NCBI RefSeq assembly: GCF_026625725.1
Contig: NZ_CP113060.1
Location: forward strand, 1,184,001 to 1,248,000
Source: Pseudomonas sp. SL4(2022)
GTDB taxonomy: Bacteria; Pseudomonadota; Gammaproteobacteria; Pseudomonadales; Pseudomonadaceae
DNA: 64,000 bases
Direction of reading: 5' to 3'
Positions 19,691 to 28,525 of the stretch are shown piece by piece; the stretch's first letter is position 1; the number at the start of each line of letters is the position of its first letter. The position numbers were made by a program, and so were the translations under genes. The notes under the pieces were generated by a model. It was not told where the DNA came from and searched no databases. It saw only the letters and a program-made list of their open reading frames with translations.

Positions 19691-19816
19691 TGTTGAAGCG
19701 TAGGCGAGGCAGGCAAGACAAGGCAAAAACTGGCGAGGAAGCGGAGTTTGCTGGTGCAAATGAGCATTCCGAGCCTGTTTTTAACGCCGTATTGCCAACG
19801 CAGGTAGTCTTCAACG
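19691..19816. repeat. MITE-like repeat, copy 2
   Basis: TGTTGAAG at 19691-19698 faces CTTCAACG at 19809-19816. The inner block 19732-19787 matches 51 of 56 bases of 17276-17331. The ends differ from copy 1, so only the core is shared clearly. Confidence 0.6.
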
Positions 19817-19821
19817 GCCTG

Positions 19822-20340
19822 CTAGTCTTCAGCCTGCAGCTTTAGCTCCACCATCAGATCATCAGCCAGGGTTTCCAGATGCGTTTGCAACTGCTCCAGA
19901 CTCAGGCTCTGCGGTACGCCCAGCAGGGCCTGAGCCTGGAACAGCAACTCACCACTCATGGGCGTCGGCACCACTTCGGTGTTCAGGCTCTCGACGTTGA
20001 CCCCGTGACGGCTCAGCAGACGAGTGATATCACGCACGATGCCTGGCCGATCATTGCCCACCAACTCCAGGCGAATAGCCTGCCAGACAACTGCCGGCTC
20101 GGCGCCACCAGCAGCAACCTGCACACGAATGCCATGGGCCTGCAATTGCTCCAGCGCCGCGACCAGGCCGGAATGTGCAGCCAGCGGTACATCGACCCGC
20201 AGGATCCCGGCGAACTGCCCGGCCATACGTGACATACGACTCTCCAGCCAGTTACCACCGTGTTCACTGATGCACTGGGCGATGCGCTCGACCAGACCCG
20301 GCTGATCCTGGGCAATAACCGTCAATACCAGATGATCCAT
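19822..20340 (-). CDS. GcvR-like ACT-domain protein
   Basis: 172 residues, two ACT domains: one from MDHLVLTVIAQDQPGLVERIA to about residue 75, the second from IRLELVGNDRPGIVRDITRLL to the end. This is the layout of the glycine cleavage system repressor GcvR, which binds GcvA and responds to glycine; the regulatory target here is inferred only from the family. ATG 20340 has AAGGAG upstream. It follows the GNAT gene by 21 bases and is probably co-transcribed with it. Confidence 0.82.
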   Translation of the reverse strand: MDHLVLTVIAQDQPGLVERIAQCISEHGGNWLESRMSRMAGQFAGILRVDVPLAAHSGLVAALEQLQAHGIRVQVAAGGAEPAVVWQAIRLELVGNDRPGIVRDITRLLSRHGVNVESLNTEVVPTPMSGELLFQAQALLGVPQSLSLEQLQTHLETLADDLMVELKLQAED

Positions 20341-20361
20341 ATGTAACTCCTTATCCGTGGC

Positions 20362-20808
20362 TCACTTCAACGCCAGCCAGTAGGTATAGAACACCTCATC
20401 ACGCACATAGCCCAGGCGTTCGTAGAGGGCTTGGCCTGGCAGATTGCTCTTTGCCGTCTCCAACTGCAAACCGCAGGCACCAGTGGCCTCGGCGTGCGTA
20501 CGCGCAGCGTTCATCAACGCCTCGCCGACGCCCTGCCGGCGTACCTGCGGGCTGACGTAGAGATCACTGAGCAGCCAGGCCGGCTGCAGAGCCAGCGAGG
20601 AGAAGAAGGCGTAGAGCTGGACAAAACCCAGCGCAACACCCTGGTCATCGCGGGCCAGCAGAATGACCGAGTCCCCCTGGTGCAGGCGCGCAGCGAGAAA
20701 CGCCTCAACCTCTACCGGCGGTTTGGCCACCTCGTAAAACACCAGATAAGCGCCAAACAACTCGCTAAGCGCCGGCAGATCCGCAGCCGTAGCAGTCCGT
20801 ATGTGCAT
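20362..20808 (-). CDS. GNAT-family N-acetyltransferase
   Basis: 148 residues with the acetyl-CoA loop RRQGVGEALMNAA and a C-terminal LYERLGYVRDEVFYTYWLAL segment, a standard single GNAT domain. The substrate cannot be told. ATG 20808 has GGAGGG upstream. Immediately upstream of the ACT-domain gene and divergent from glcB, in the same order as in P. aeruginosa. Confidence 0.85.
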   Translation of the reverse strand: MHIRTATAADLPALSELFGAYLVFYEVAKPPVEVEAFLAARLHQGDSVILLARDDQGVALGFVQLYAFFSSLALQPAWLLSDLYVSPQVRRQGVGEALMNAARTHAEATGACGLQLETAKSNLPGQALYERLGYVRDEVFYTYWLALK

Positions 20809-21104
20809 GAGTCACACCCTCCATAACGATGCCGAGGCAGTATAGGCAGAAGCCTACTGCCGGTTAGCGAGTAACACAGACAATAAACTGTGTACTGTTT
20901 TAAAATTTATATGAAACAATATTCAAAATTTATCGCGACAAAAAGCCACATGTAGTGACTGCAAAGCACTTCTTGGTCGCATAGCGACGCGCACCCACTG
21001 ATTTTCCCCTGATCTTGATGTAGTATGCCGCGCCTCGGACTACATGATTTATTTCCCATGTACGACGCGGCTATTGAGTAGAGCTGAGCAGAGTGAGGCA
21101 AGTG
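20809..21104. promoter_or_regulatory. Divergent GNAT / glcB control region
   Basis: 296 bases, strongly AT-rich around 20880-20940 compared with the rest of the window. It contains ATGTAGT (21018-21024) facing ACTACAT (21039-21045). The glcB ribosome site GAGG is at 21094-21097. No known regulator site is recognised. Confidence 0.45.
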
Positions 21105-23282
21105 ATGACTGAACGCGTTCAAGTAGGCAGCCTGCAGGTTGCCAAAGTGCTGTTCGACTTCGTGAATAACGAAGCCATCCCCGGTACCGGCATTGCTGCC
21201 GAGACGTTCTGGGCGGGTGCCGAAGCGGTGATCAATGACCTGGCCCCGAAAAACCGTGCGCTGCTCGCCAAACGCGATGCGATTCAGGCGCAGATCGACG
21301 GCTGGCACCAGGCTCGTGCGGGCCAGGCCCATGACGCGGCAGCCTACAAAGCCTTCCTCGAAGAAATCGGCTACCTGCTGCCGGAGCCTGCCGACTTCCA
21401 CGTCACCACGCAAAACGTCGACGAAGAAATCGCCCGTCTGGCCGGTCCGCAGCTGGTTGTACCAGTGATGAACGCGCGCTTCGCCCTGAACGCCTCCAAC
21501 GCCCGCTGGGGCTCGCTGTACGACGCGCTATACGGCACTGACGTGATCAGCGAAGAAGGCGGCGCTGAAAAAGGCAAGGGTTACAACAAAGTCCGTGGTG
21601 ACAAGGTCATCGCCTTTGCCCGCGCCTTCCTTGATGAAGCCGCACCGCTGGAAGGTGCCTCCCACGTCGATGCCACCGCCTACACCGTGGTTGACGGCCA
21701 ACTCGCTGTTGCACTGAAAAACGGCAGCCGCACCGGCCTGACAAACGTCGCCCAGTTCATCGCCTTCCAGGGCGATGCTGCTGCGCCGACCGCTGTATTG
21801 CTCAAGCACAACGGTCTGCATTTCGAAATCCAGATCGACGCCAGCACTCCAGTCGGCCAAACCGACGCCGCCGGCGTCAAAGACGTGCTGATGGAAGCCG
21901 CGCTGACCACCATCATGGACTGCGAAGATTCCGTTGCCGCCGTGGATGCCGACGATAAAGTCGTGGTCTACAAGAACTGGCTCGGCCTGATGAAGGGCGA
22001 CCTGGCTGAAGAAGTCGCCAAAGGCGGCAAGACCTTCACCCGCACCATGAACCCGGACCGCGTCTACACCAAGGCCGACGGCAGTGAACTGACCCTGCAC
22101 GGCCGCAGCCTGCTGTTCGTGCGTAACGTCGGCCACCTGATGACCAACCCGGCCATCCTCGACGCCGCCGGCAACGAGCTCCCGGAAGGCATTCAGGACG
22201 CCCTGTTCACCAGCCTCATCGCCATCCACAACCTGAATGGCAACACCCGCCGCAAGAACACCCGCACTGGCTCGGTGTACATCGTGAAGCCAAAGATGCA
22301 CGGCCCGGAAGAAGTCGCTTTCACCAGCGAAATTTTCGGCCGCGTTGAAGACGTTCTTGGCCTGCCGCGCAACACACTCAAAGTCGGCATCATGGACGAA
22401 GAGCGCCGCACCACCGTCAACCTGAAAGCCTGCATCAAGGCCGCCAGCGAGCGCGTGGTGTTCATCAACACCGGCTTCCTCGACCGTACTGGTGACGAAA
22501 TCCACACCTCCATGGAAGCCGGCGCTGTCGTGCGTAAAGCGGCCATGAAAGCTGAGAAGTGGATCAGCGCCTACGAAAACTGGAACGTCGACATCGGCCT
22601 GGCCACCGGCCTGCAAGGTCGTGCGCAGATTGGTAAAGGCATGTGGGCCATGCCTGATCTGATGGCCGCGATGGTCGAGCAGAAAATCATGCACCCACTG
22701 GCCGGTGCCAACACCGCCTGGGTACCGTCGCCGACCGCCGCTGCCTTGCACGCCTTGCACTACCACAAGGTTGACGTGTTCGCCCGTCAGGCCGAATTGG
22801 CCACGCGTGAGCGCGCGTCGCTGGACGACATCCTGAGCATTCCGCTGGCCAAAGACACCAACTGGACACCCGAGGAAATCCAGAACGAACTGGACAACAA
22901 CTCGCAGGGCATCCTCGGCTACGTGGTGCGCTGGATCGACCAGGGCGTGGGCTGCTCCAAGGTGCCGGATATCAACGATGTCGGCCTGATGGAAGATCGC
23001 GCGACCCTGCGTATCTCCAGCCAACTGCTGGCCAACTGGCTGCGTCACGGCATCGCCACTGAAGAGCAGATCGTGGCCAGCCTCAAGCGTATGGCACCCG
23101 TGGTTGACCGTCAGAACGCCAGCGACCCGCTGTACCGTCCGCTGGCGCCGAACTTCGACAGCAACATCGCCTTCCAGGCGGCGCTGGAGTTGGTCGTCGA
23201 AGGCACCAAGCAGCCGAATGGCTACACCGAGCCCGTTCTGCACCGCCGTCGTCGCGAGTTCAAGGCCGCCAACGGCCTGTAA
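21105..23282 (+). CDS. glcB: Malate synthase G
   Basis: Condenses glyoxylate with acetyl-CoA to malate; second step of the glyoxylate shunt and of glycolate use. The 725-residue length is that of the G isoform, and the product contains [15 protein letters not shown], the [15 protein letters not shown] segment and [17 protein letters not shown] around the catalytic region. ATG at 21105 ([16 protein letters not shown]) is chosen over the in-frame GTG at 21093 because GAGG sits seven bases before it. Transcribed alone; followed by a strong terminator. Confidence 0.97.
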   Translation: MTERVQVGSLQVAKVLFDFVNNEAIPGTGIAAETFWAGAEAVINDLAPKNRALLAKRDAIQAQIDGWHQARAGQAHDAAAYKAFLEEIGYLLPEPADFHVTTQNVDEEIARLAGPQLVVPVMNARFALNASNARWGSLYDALYGTDVISEEGGAEKGKGYNKVRGDKVIAFARAFLDEAAPLEGASHVDATAYTVVDGQLAVALKNGSRTGLTNVAQFIAFQGDAAAPTAVLLKHNGLHFEIQIDASTPVGQTDAAGVKDVLMEAALTTIMDCEDSVAAVDADDKVVVYKNWLGLMKGDLAEEVAKGGKTFTRTMNPDRVYTKADGSELTLHGRSLLFVRNVGHLMTNPAILDAAGNELPEGIQDALFTSLIAIHNLNGNTRRKNTRTGSVYIVKPKMHGPEEVAFTSEIFGRVEDVLGLPRNTLKVGIMDEERRTTVNLKACIKAASERVVFINTGFLDRTGDEIHTSMEAGAVVRKAAMKAEKWISAYENWNVDIGLATGLQGRAQIGKGMWAMPDLMAAMVEQKIMHPLAGANTAWVPSPTAAALHALHYHKVDVFARQAELATRERASLDDILSIPLAKDTNWTPEEIQNELDNNSQGILGYVVRWIDQGVGCSKVPDINDVGLMEDRATLRISSQLLANWLRHGIATEEQIVASLKRMAPVVDRQNASDPLYRPLAPNFDSNIAFQAALELVVEGTKQPNGYTEPVLHRRRREFKAANGL

Positions 23283-23301
23283 CCCGCAGCTGCAGCCCCA
23301 T

Positions 23302-23329
23302 AAAAACCGCCCTTCTGGGCGGTTTTTTA
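23302..23329 (+). terminator. Rho-independent terminator of glcB
   Basis: AAACCGCCC - TTCT - GGGCGGTTTTTT just after the stop; a textbook intrinsic terminator. Confidence 0.92.
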
Positions 23330-23452
23330 TTGTTGGCAATTAACCGAGCAGAACTCGACGACAGGTGGCGACTGCGCTCTAGACTTACGTCCAATGGCCA
23401 CGGCGACAGCAAGGGCCGATCATGCCTGTACAGCTAACTCCCGAGGCCGCCC

Positions 23453-25384
23453 ATGAGCCGCGCAGACGCAATCGCCCTGGCAGGCAAGACGGCGGTGTTG
23501 CAGAACATCCATGGCACCATAGCCTTTTTGCAGAAATTCCCGCCGTTCAACCAAATGGATACTGCGCACTTGGCCTATCTGGTGGAGAACTGCCAGCTGC
23601 GGTTCTATGGCGAAGGTGAAACCATCATCAAGCCAAGCGACGGCCCGGTTGAGCACTTCTACATCGTCAAACAGGGCCGCGTGCATGGCGAGCGCCCGCA
23701 TTCAGCGCGGCGCGGCACAGAAACCACCTTCGAGATCACCAGCGGCGAATGCTTCCCGCTGGCCGCGCTGATCGGCGAACGCGCCACCCGTACCGAGCAC
23801 CTGGCCGCCGAAGACACCTTCTGCCTGCTACTGAACAAGCCGGCCTTTATCAAGCTGTTCTCGTTGTCTAACCCGTTGCGCGACTTTGCTCTGCGTGGGG
23901 TCAGCAGCCTGCTCGATCAGGTCAACCAACAGGTGCAGATGCGCGCGGTGGAAACCCTCGGTGCGCAGTATTCGCTCGACACCCGCCTCGGCCAGCTGGC
24001 CATGCGCGCCCCGATCAGCTGCGCCCCGGACATGCCACTGCGCGACGCGGTCAAACTGATGCACGAGCGGCAGGTCGGCAGCATCGTGATTGCCGACCCA
24101 GCCCTGAAACCGCTCGGCATTTTCACCCTGCGCGACCTGCGCCGCGTGGTGGCCGACGGTGTTGATCTGTCACAACCTATCGCCGACCTGATGACCCAGG
24201 CACCCTTCCATCTCCCCCCGGATGCCAGTGCCTTCGATGCGGCGATGGCGATGACCGAACGGCATATCGCCCACGTTTGCCTGGTTGAGCATGACCAGCT
24301 GTGCGGGGTGATTTCCGAGCGGGATCTGTTCAGCCTGCAGCGGGTCGATCTGGTGCATCTGGCGCGCACCATTCGCCATGCCGGGCGGGTGGAAACCCTG
24401 GCGTCGCTGCGCAGCGATGTACGCCAACTGGTCGACAGCATGCTCGCCCACGGTGCCAGCTCGACGCAGATCACCCAGCTGATCACCCTGTTCAACGATC
24501 ACACCGTCTGCCGGGTGATCGAACTGACCCTCGAAGACATGGGCACCCCCGGTGTGCCATTCACCTGGCTGGTGTTCGGCAGCGAAGGCCGCAGCGAGCA
24601 AACCCTGCACACCGACCAAGACAACGGCATTTTGTTCGAAGCCGCCGATGCAACCGAAGCCGCAGCCATTCGCGAGCGCCTGCTACCGCTGGCCCAGGAG
24701 ATCAACCACCGCCTGGCGCAGTGTGGCTTTACCCTGTGCAAGGGCAACATCATGGCCGGCAACCCCGAGCTGTGCCTGTCACGTCAGGAGTGGTCGCGGC
24801 GTTTCAGCAGTTTTGTCCAGGAAGCCACCCCGGAGAACCTGCTAGCTTCGAGCATCTATTTCGACCTGCGCGCGGTATGGGGCGAAACCGAGGGTTGCGA
24901 GCAGCTGCGCCAGGGCCTGCTGCAACAGGTGGCCGACAATAGTCTGTTCCAGCGCATGATGGCGGAGAATGCCCTGCGCCAACGCCCGCCGGTGGGCGTG
25001 TTTCGGGATTTCGTGGTGGCCCGCAAGGGGGCCGAAAAGGACACCCTGGACCTCAAGGTGCAGGGCCTGACGCCCTTCGTTGACGGCGCGCGCCTGCTGG
25101 CCCTGGCCCATGGCGTGACCGTCTGCAACACCCTGGAACGGCTGCGCGCGCTGATTCAGCAAGGGGTGATCGAGACTCAGGATGGCGCGGCCTATGAAGA
25201 GGCTTATCACTATATTCAGCAGGCACGGATGCAGCAGCACCAGCTGCAGGCACGCAATAGCCAGCCCTACTCCAACCGGGTTGACCCTGACCACCTCAAC
25301 CACCTCGACCGGCGCATCCTGCGTGAGTCTTTCCGCCAGGCGCAGCGGCTGCAGAGCAGCCTGGCTGTGAGGTACCAACTATGA
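23453..25384 (+). CDS. cNMP-binding / CBS-pair / DUF294 nucleotidyltransferase-like signalling protein (PA3233-type)
   Basis: 643 residues, apparently cytosolic. Domain order: cyclic-nucleotide-binding fold (about 25-145), two CBS motifs (about 170-290), then the DUF294 putative nucleotidyltransferase with VFGSEGRSEQTLHTDQDNGIL, whose GSxGR-x-E and DxD match GlnD-type catalytic residues, and a C-terminal substrate-binding domain. Likely a nucleotide-responsive regulator. Its stop overlaps the exonuclease gene start by 4 bases. In pseudomonads this pair accompanies acetate transport genes, as in P. aeruginosa PA3232-PA3235; here another gene and a pseudogene intervene. Confidence 0.85.
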   Translation: MSRADAIALAGKTAVLQNIHGTIAFLQKFPPFNQMDTAHLAYLVENCQLRFYGEGETIIKPSDGPVEHFYIVKQGRVHGERPHSARRGTETTFEITSGECFPLAALIGERATRTEHLAAEDTFCLLLNKPAFIKLFSLSNPLRDFALRGVSSLLDQVNQQVQMRAVETLGAQYSLDTRLGQLAMRAPISCAPDMPLRDAVKLMHERQVGSIVIADPALKPLGIFTLRDLRRVVADGVDLSQPIADLMTQAPFHLPPDASAFDAAMAMTERHIAHVCLVEHDQLCGVISERDLFSLQRVDLVHLARTIRHAGRVETLASLRSDVRQLVDSMLAHGASSTQITQLITLFNDHTVCRVIELTLEDMGTPGVPFTWLVFGSEGRSEQTLHTDQDNGILFEAADATEAAAIRERLLPLAQEINHRLAQCGFTLCKGNIMAGNPELCLSRQEWSRRFSSFVQEATPENLLASSIYFDLRAVWGETEGCEQLRQGLLQQVADNSLFQRMMAENALRQRPPVGVFRDFVVARKGAEKDTLDLKVQGLTPFVDGARLLALAHGVTVCNTLERLRALIQQGVIETQDGAAYEEAYHYIQQARMQQHQLQARNSQPYSNRVDPDHLNHLDRRILRESFRQAQRLQSSLAVRYQL

Positions 25385-26088
25385 GCAAGTTCACCTGGTT
25401 TAGCGGGCGTGGCCCCGCGCTGACTCAGGCGCAACTGGAGCGGCGCGGCAACCTGGCCGCCCCCCGCACACACGATGAGCGTCCGCTGCAGCAGCAGCGC
25501 TTCGTGGTTCTCGACCTGGAAACCAGCGGTCTGAATATGCGCCGCGATCAGGTGCTGTCGATTGGCGCGGTGGTGATCGACAACGGCGCAATTGACCTCA
25601 GCCAGCAGTTCGAATGCACCTTGCTCCGTGAAGGCCACCAGGCCAGCGCCAGTACATTGATCCACGGCATCGCCCCCAGCGAAATCGCCAATGGCGAAGA
25701 CCCCGCACAAGCCTTGCTGACGTTTATGGAGTTTGTCGGTAACAGCCCGCTGCTGGCCTTTCATGCTGGGTTCGACCAAGGCATGTTGGCCCGTGCACTG
25801 AAGCAGACGCTGGACTACCGCTTACAGCACCGGTTCTTCGATGTCGCTGAACTGGCGCCGATGCTCTGCCCACAGGCCGACATCCGCCACGGCGGGCTCG
25901 ATGACTGGACCCGCTATTTCGGCCTGCAGGTGCATCAACGCCACCACGCCAGCGCCGACGCCCTGGCCACCGCCGAGCTGGCGCTGATTCTGTTCAGCAA
26001 GGCACGCAGCCAGCAGCTCGACAGCCTGCACGCGCTGGAACAGCAGCTCACGGGTTACCGTCGACGGCAGCACGCGCACTCGCTGTAG
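25381..26088 (+). CDS. DnaQ-like 3'-5' exonuclease (PA3232-type)
   Basis: 235 residues, DEDDh exonuclease: FVVLDLETSG (DxE), HAGFDQGML (second D) and HHASADALATAEL (H and final D). Similar to the epsilon subunit domain, but associated with the DUF294 signalling gene and not with a polymerase. The start overlaps that gene by ATGA, so the two are translationally coupled. The real substrate, nucleic acid or small nucleotide, is unknown. Confidence 0.87.
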   Translation: MSKFTWFSGRGPALTQAQLERRGNLAAPRTHDERPLQQQRFVVLDLETSGLNMRRDQVLSIGAVVIDNGAIDLSQQFECTLLREGHQASASTLIHGIAPSEIANGEDPAQALLTFMEFVGNSPLLAFHAGFDQGMLARALKQTLDYRLQHRFFDVAELAPMLCPQADIRHGGLDDWTRYFGLQVHQRHHASADALATAELALILFSKARSQQLDSLHALEQQLTGYRRRQHAHSL

Positions 26089-26097
26089 TGGCGCACC

Positions 26098-27414
26098 CTA
26101 CAGATCGCGCATCAGCAACGCGTACTCCAGCTGCACCTCAGACGGCACCGGCAGGTACAGCATGTGACCGTCGCCCGGAGCGACTGACATGGCTTGGCCC
26201 TGACGGTTTTCCAGCTGGTCCAGGGTAAAGCGCAGATTGCCCTGGGGCGTCATCAGCTCCAGCCCATCGCCCACGGCAAAGCGGTTTTTCACCCGCACTT
26301 CAGCCAGCTCACCACGCCGCTCGCCGGTCAGCTCACCGACAAACTGCTGCTGTTCCGACACCGAACTGCCGCGCTCATAGTTCTGATATTCATCGTGCAC
26401 ATGGCGGCGCAGAAAACCCTCGGTGTAGCCGCGATGGGCCAGGGACTCCAGGGTCGTCATCAGGGATTTGTCGAAGGGCCTGCCGGCCACCGCATCATCA
26501 ATGGCCTTGCGGTACACCTGAGCGGTGCGCGCCACGTAATAGTGGGATTTGGTTCGGCCCTCGATCTTCAGCGAATGCACGCCCATCTGCACCAGGCGCT
26601 CAACATGCTGTACCGCGCGCAGGTCCTTGGAATTCATGATGTAGGTGCCGTGCTCATCCTCAAAGGCAGCCATTTGCTCGCCAGGGCGGCTGGCATCTTC
26701 CAGCAGAAACAGCTGCTCGGTCGGCGCCCCCACGCCTAAGGTCGGTTCGACAATCTGCACCACCTCACCCAGCTCGTTCTCGCCGGCAGGAGTGGCCTGG
26801 TACTGCCAACGACAGGCATTGGTGCAGCTGCCCTGGTTGGGGTCGCGCTTATTGATATAGCCCGACAGCAGGCAGCGCCCGGAATAGGCCATGCACAGCG
26901 CGCCGTGGACAAACACCTCCAGCTCCATGCCCGGCACTTCACTGCGAATCTCGGCAATCTCCTCCAGCGACAGCTCGCGCGACAGAATCACCCGGCTCAA
27001 GCCCTGCTGTTGCCAGAACCTCACGCTGGCCCAGTTCACCGCATTGGCTTGCACCGACAGATGAATCGGCATTTGCGGGAAGTGTTCGCGCACCAGCATG
27101 ATCAAGCCGGGGTCGGACATGATCAGCGCATCCGGGCCCATCAGCACCACCGGCAGCAGGTCACGCAGAAAGGTCTTCAGCTTGGCGTTATGCGGCGCGA
27201 TGTTGACCACCACATAGAACTGCTTGCCCTGGGCATGCGCCTCACGGATACCCGCCTCCAGGTTGGCGTGGTCGAACTCATTGTTGCGCACCCGCAGGCT
27301 GTAGCGCGGCTGCCCGGCGTACACCGCATCCGCGCCATAGGCGAAGGCATAACGCATGTTTTTCAGGGTGCCGGCTGGCGAGAGCAGCTCGGGGTAACGC
27401 GGAATCGATGCCAT
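26098..27414 (-). CDS. trhP: tRNA uridine(34) hydroxylase TrhP (YegQ, peptidase U32 family)
   Basis: Prephenate-dependent enzyme that makes 5-hydroxyuridine at tRNA position 34. The 438-residue product is very close to YegQ: ELLSPAGTLKNMRYAFAYGA, VYAGQPRYSLRVRNNEFDH, and the cysteine-rich ALCMAYSGRCLLSGY and GSCTNACRW for the Fe-S cluster. ATG 27414 (MASIPRYPE) is chosen; the ribosome site is weak. Convergent with the exonuclease gene; nine bases separate the stops. Confidence 0.92.
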   Translation of the reverse strand: MASIPRYPELLSPAGTLKNMRYAFAYGADAVYAGQPRYSLRVRNNEFDHANLEAGIREAHAQGKQFYVVVNIAPHNAKLKTFLRDLLPVVLMGPDALIMSDPGLIMLVREHFPQMPIHLSVQANAVNWASVRFWQQQGLSRVILSRELSLEEIAEIRSEVPGMELEVFVHGALCMAYSGRCLLSGYINKRDPNQGSCTNACRWQYQATPAGENELGEVVQIVEPTLGVGAPTEQLFLLEDASRPGEQMAAFEDEHGTYIMNSKDLRAVQHVERLVQMGVHSLKIEGRTKSHYYVARTAQVYRKAIDDAVAGRPFDKSLMTTLESLAHRGYTEGFLRRHVHDEYQNYERGSSVSEQQQFVGELTGERRGELAEVRVKNRFAVGDGLELMTPQGNLRFTLDQLENRQGQAMSVAPGDGHMLYLPVPSEVQLEYALLMRDL

Positions 27415-27485
27415 GGGAAAACGCTCAGCCAACGGGGCCGCCCACTCTAGCGCGCGGGCGGTTAACGGCTATTGATCTGCATCTA

Positions 27486-27865
27486 TGTCATGAACGGGCA
27501 CACCTGTTCGGTGACGTGCCTGAGCTGACCACCCAGACGCCACACCTGAGCCTGCAGAGTGGGTCGAAGCTGTTGAGCATCATCGGCCGGAGGAAGTAGT
27601 GCAGCATTTCGCTTTATGAGGACGACGAACCCAACGGTGTGCTGGCGATTACCGCCGGCACCGAGCCGAATGCCTCGCACACGTTGATGCTCGATGCGCG
27701 CAGCGGCGGGGCGGTTGAAATGCCAGCGACCAACGGCCCTGGTACATGGATGCGCTGTCGATGTCGCAGCCGCTGCATTTGGGCGACTACGGCGACATGC
27801 CAATGGAAATTCTCAGGGCGGTGCTGGATATGCGGACCATCATCGGGCTCGGCAGCGGCCTGTAA
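27486..27865 (+). pseudogene. Remnant of a PepSY-domain membrane protein gene
   Basis: Recognisable pieces lie in different frames. HLFGDVPELTTQTPHL then SLQSGSKLLSIIG ends at an in-frame TAG (27597-27599); LYEDDEPNGVLAITAGTEPN then LMLDARSGGAVE continues in a second frame; and YMDALSMSQPLHLGDYGDMP then ILRAVLDMRTIIGLGSGL ends at TAA 27863-27865 in a third. The last piece matches the end of PepSY-associated transmembrane proteins (GDYGGLP...LGSGLY). At least two frameshifts and a missing 5' half mean it is not functional. Confidence 0.75.
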
Positions 27866-27924
27866 CGCTGCTGGGTTCGCCGGCAAACTCCATCCACACA
27901 ACCTGAGCACGCGCAGGCCACAGC

Positions 27925-28062
27925 ATGCACTGGCGTCAGTCGACCTTGGCCCTGCCACTGCTGATTGTCCTGCTTGGCGCCATCGGCCTGATCAGTGCGC
28001 GGCTGGGTGATAGCGGCTGGGATGCTGCGGCCTGGCGGGGCCTCGGCTTGCCCGCCGTATGA
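27925..28062 (+). CDS. 45-residue single-helix membrane protein after the PepSY remnant
   Basis: Short intact reading frame beginning MHWRQSTLALPLLIVLLGAI, with one hydrophobic segment and the ending WRGLGLPAV. Small proteins beginning HWRQS- with one or two helices follow PepSY/PiuB-type genes in other pseudomonads, so this is probably the surviving or truncated partner of the dead gene. There is no clear ribosome site. It may no longer be expressed. Confidence 0.5.
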   Translation: MHWRQSTLALPLLIVLLGAIGLISARLGDSGWDAAAWRGLGLPAV

Positions 28063-28105
28063 GGGGGTTGGCCACGGCTGCGACGCTGAGGCCCATGTTC
28101 TGTGG

Positions 28106-28150
28106 GCTACGACCTTGGTCTAGAACACTGAAAGCTACGACTAAGGTCGT
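28106..28150. promoter_or_regulatory. Paired palindromic sites before the DUF485-actP operon
   Basis: GCTACGAC-cttGGTC (28106-28120) and GCTACGAC-taaGGTCGT (28134-28150) start 28 bp apart; the second contains the palindrome ACGAC-taag-GTCGT. Position and form suit a NarL-type response regulator such as CrbR/ErdR, known to activate acetate genes in pseudomonads. A further palindrome, TGAGCCTA-gag-TAGGCTCA, is at 28168-28186. Confidence 0.55.
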
Positions 28151-28206
28151 CTGTCACTCCGCCGGCGTGAGCCTAGAGTAGGCTCATCACCCCAACGTCG
28201 GAGGAC

Positions 28207-28214
28207 AACAATAA
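28207..28214 (+). promoter_or_regulatory. Hfq/Crc CA motif overlapping the DUF485 start codon
   Basis: AACAATAA fits AAnAAnAA and lies between GGAGGA (28200-28205) and the ATG at 28214. Hfq-Crc bound here would block initiation, so the acetate operon is a predicted catabolite-repression target. Confidence 0.65.
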
Positions 28215-28525
28215 TGCACGACGACAGCTACGCGCGGATTCAATCAAATCCGCGCTTCCAGGAACTGGTCGCCAAGCGCGAACGCTTTGCCTGGACACTC
28301 TCAGCCATCATGCTCGGCCTGTACGTGGCCTTTATCCTGCTGATCGCCTTCGAGCCGCAATTGCTCGGCACGCGTATCAGTGCCGACTCACCGATTACCT
28401 GGGGTATTCCCATGGGTGTCGGTTTGATCCTCTCGGCCTTCGTGCTGACCGGTATCTACGTGCAACGCGCCAATGGTGAATTCGACACCCTCAACCAGGC
28501 CGTACTCGACGAGGTGCAGAAATGA
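28214..28525 (+). CDS. DUF485 inner-membrane protein (YjcH family)
   Basis: 103 residues with two transmembrane helices (about 29-52 and 64-87). The DUF485 partner of ActP, always encoded just before the symporter; deletion in other bacteria has little reported effect and its role is unclear. The ATG at 28214 is preceded by GGAGGA. Its stop overlaps the actP start by 4 bases (ATGA), so the two are translationally coupled. Confidence 0.92.
   Translation: MHDDSYARIQSNPRFQELVAKRERFAWTLSAIMLGLYVAFILLIAFEPQLLGTRISADSPITWGIPMGVGLILSAFVLTGIYVQRANGEFDTLNQAVLDEVQK

Larger units (their letters stand above)
19466..19821. other. 356-base gene-free stretch between rarD and the ACT-domain gene
   Basis: Convergent intergenic region. 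It holds two DnaA-box-like 9-mers TTATCCACA (19525-19533, 19650-19658), a reverse 8/9 match (19665-19672), an 11-bp hairpin (19567-19593), a minus-strand terminator (19595-19630) and the second MITE-like repeat (19691-19816). No open reading frame looks coding. Confidence 0.8.

Noticed and set aside
21018..21045. ATGTAGT / ACTACAT inverted repeat upstream of glcB as a regulator site
   Set aside because: Only seven bases per arm with a 14-base gap; this could easily be chance, so it is mentioned only in the region note.
21528..23339. 603-codon open frame on the minus strand
   Set aside because: Antisense to glcB, with no ribosome site or family motif.
27614..27958. 114-codon minus-strand frame
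   Set aside because: Antisense to the PepSY remnant; no motifs or start signal.
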